Shown piece by piece: positions 63,955 to 64,000 of a stretch of 64,000 bases of DNA. The notes beneath the pieces were generated by a model, which was given only the letters and a program-made list of their open reading frames with translations, did not search any database and was not told the DNA's origin. The translations under genes were made by a program, and so were the position numbers. Source of the stretch: Chromatiaceae bacterium. Lineage in GTDB: Bacteria; Pseudomonadota; Gammaproteobacteria; Chromatiales; Chromatiaceae. The stretch lies in NCBI GenBank assembly GCA_024235215.1, contig JACKMU010000001.1:186001-250000 (forward strand). Direction: 5' to 3'. Position 1 is the stretch's first letter. Each line of letters begins with the position of its first letter.

Positions 63955-64000
63955 AAAAACCTAATAATCTTATTTTAACGAATACCGCTCCACCCCTCAT

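Overview
The window looks like the chromosome of a free-living or symbiotic sulfur-oxidising gammaproteobacterium (Chromatiales/Sedimenticola-like). This rests on the protein families seen: a full cbb3 oxidase locus (ccoNOQP plus ccoGHIS), a Gly/Tyr-rich secreted protein resembling sulfur globule proteins, CheV, alaC-hom, and paired TRAP and tripartite-tricarboxylate transporters. The genus is inference. No rRNA, tRNA or CRISPR array was seen.

Region 1 (1-5.1 kb) holds the end of a sterol-desaturase-family gene, an ScfR-type regulator, a small conserved protein, an SH3 lipoprotein and a membrane diguanylate cyclase. Region 2 (5.3-18 kb) is a TetR-controlled catabolic cluster: TRAP transporter, AroE-like dehydrogenase, two TIM-barrel isomerase/dehydratase proteins (one QuiC-like with a VOC domain), an acylating aldehyde dehydrogenase, a thiamine-diphosphate enzyme, an AEC transporter and a citryl-CoA-lyase-like protein. 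Its order of chemistries resembles inositol catabolism (oxidise, dehydrate, ThDP ring cleavage, acylating dehydrogenase, aldolase/lyase), and its substrate is unknown. Two near-identical palindromes sit 32 bp apart in the promoter between the regulator and the transporter.

Region 3 (18.1-30.4 kb) is a complete aldarate pathway: TctCBA uptake, GarD and GudD dehydratases, GarL aldolase, GarR reductase and D-glycerate kinase, in two divergent operons around a LacI-family repressor. Both operon promoters carry the same 20-bp palindrome, so the regulon can be read directly from sequence.

Region 4 (30.4-38.9 kb) is an accessory, scarred stretch: two decayed REP-associated tyrosine transposase (RAYT) copies, a duplicated and permuted 3' end of ygiQ, a 5'-truncated and frameshifted NAD-glutamate dehydrogenase, an IS4-family remnant, and an intact three-gene cassette (CHASE2 membrane protein, small secreted four-cysteine protein, M48 lipoprotein peptidase) between two diverged direct repeats of about 280 bp. 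This cassette is the best candidate for an undescribed system.

Region 5 (38.9-54.8 kb) returns to housekeeping genes: ygiQ, the sulfur-globule-like protein, cheV, an RpfE-like protein, hom, alaC, small envelope proteins and two tandem dynamin-like GTPases. It then has a glutaryl-CoA dehydrogenase broken by one in-frame stop and a truncated XRE regulator. Region 6 (55.1-64 kb) is the cbb3 oxidase locus on the minus strand, with an FNR box upstream of ccoN and a terminator separating ccoNOQP from ccoGHIS.
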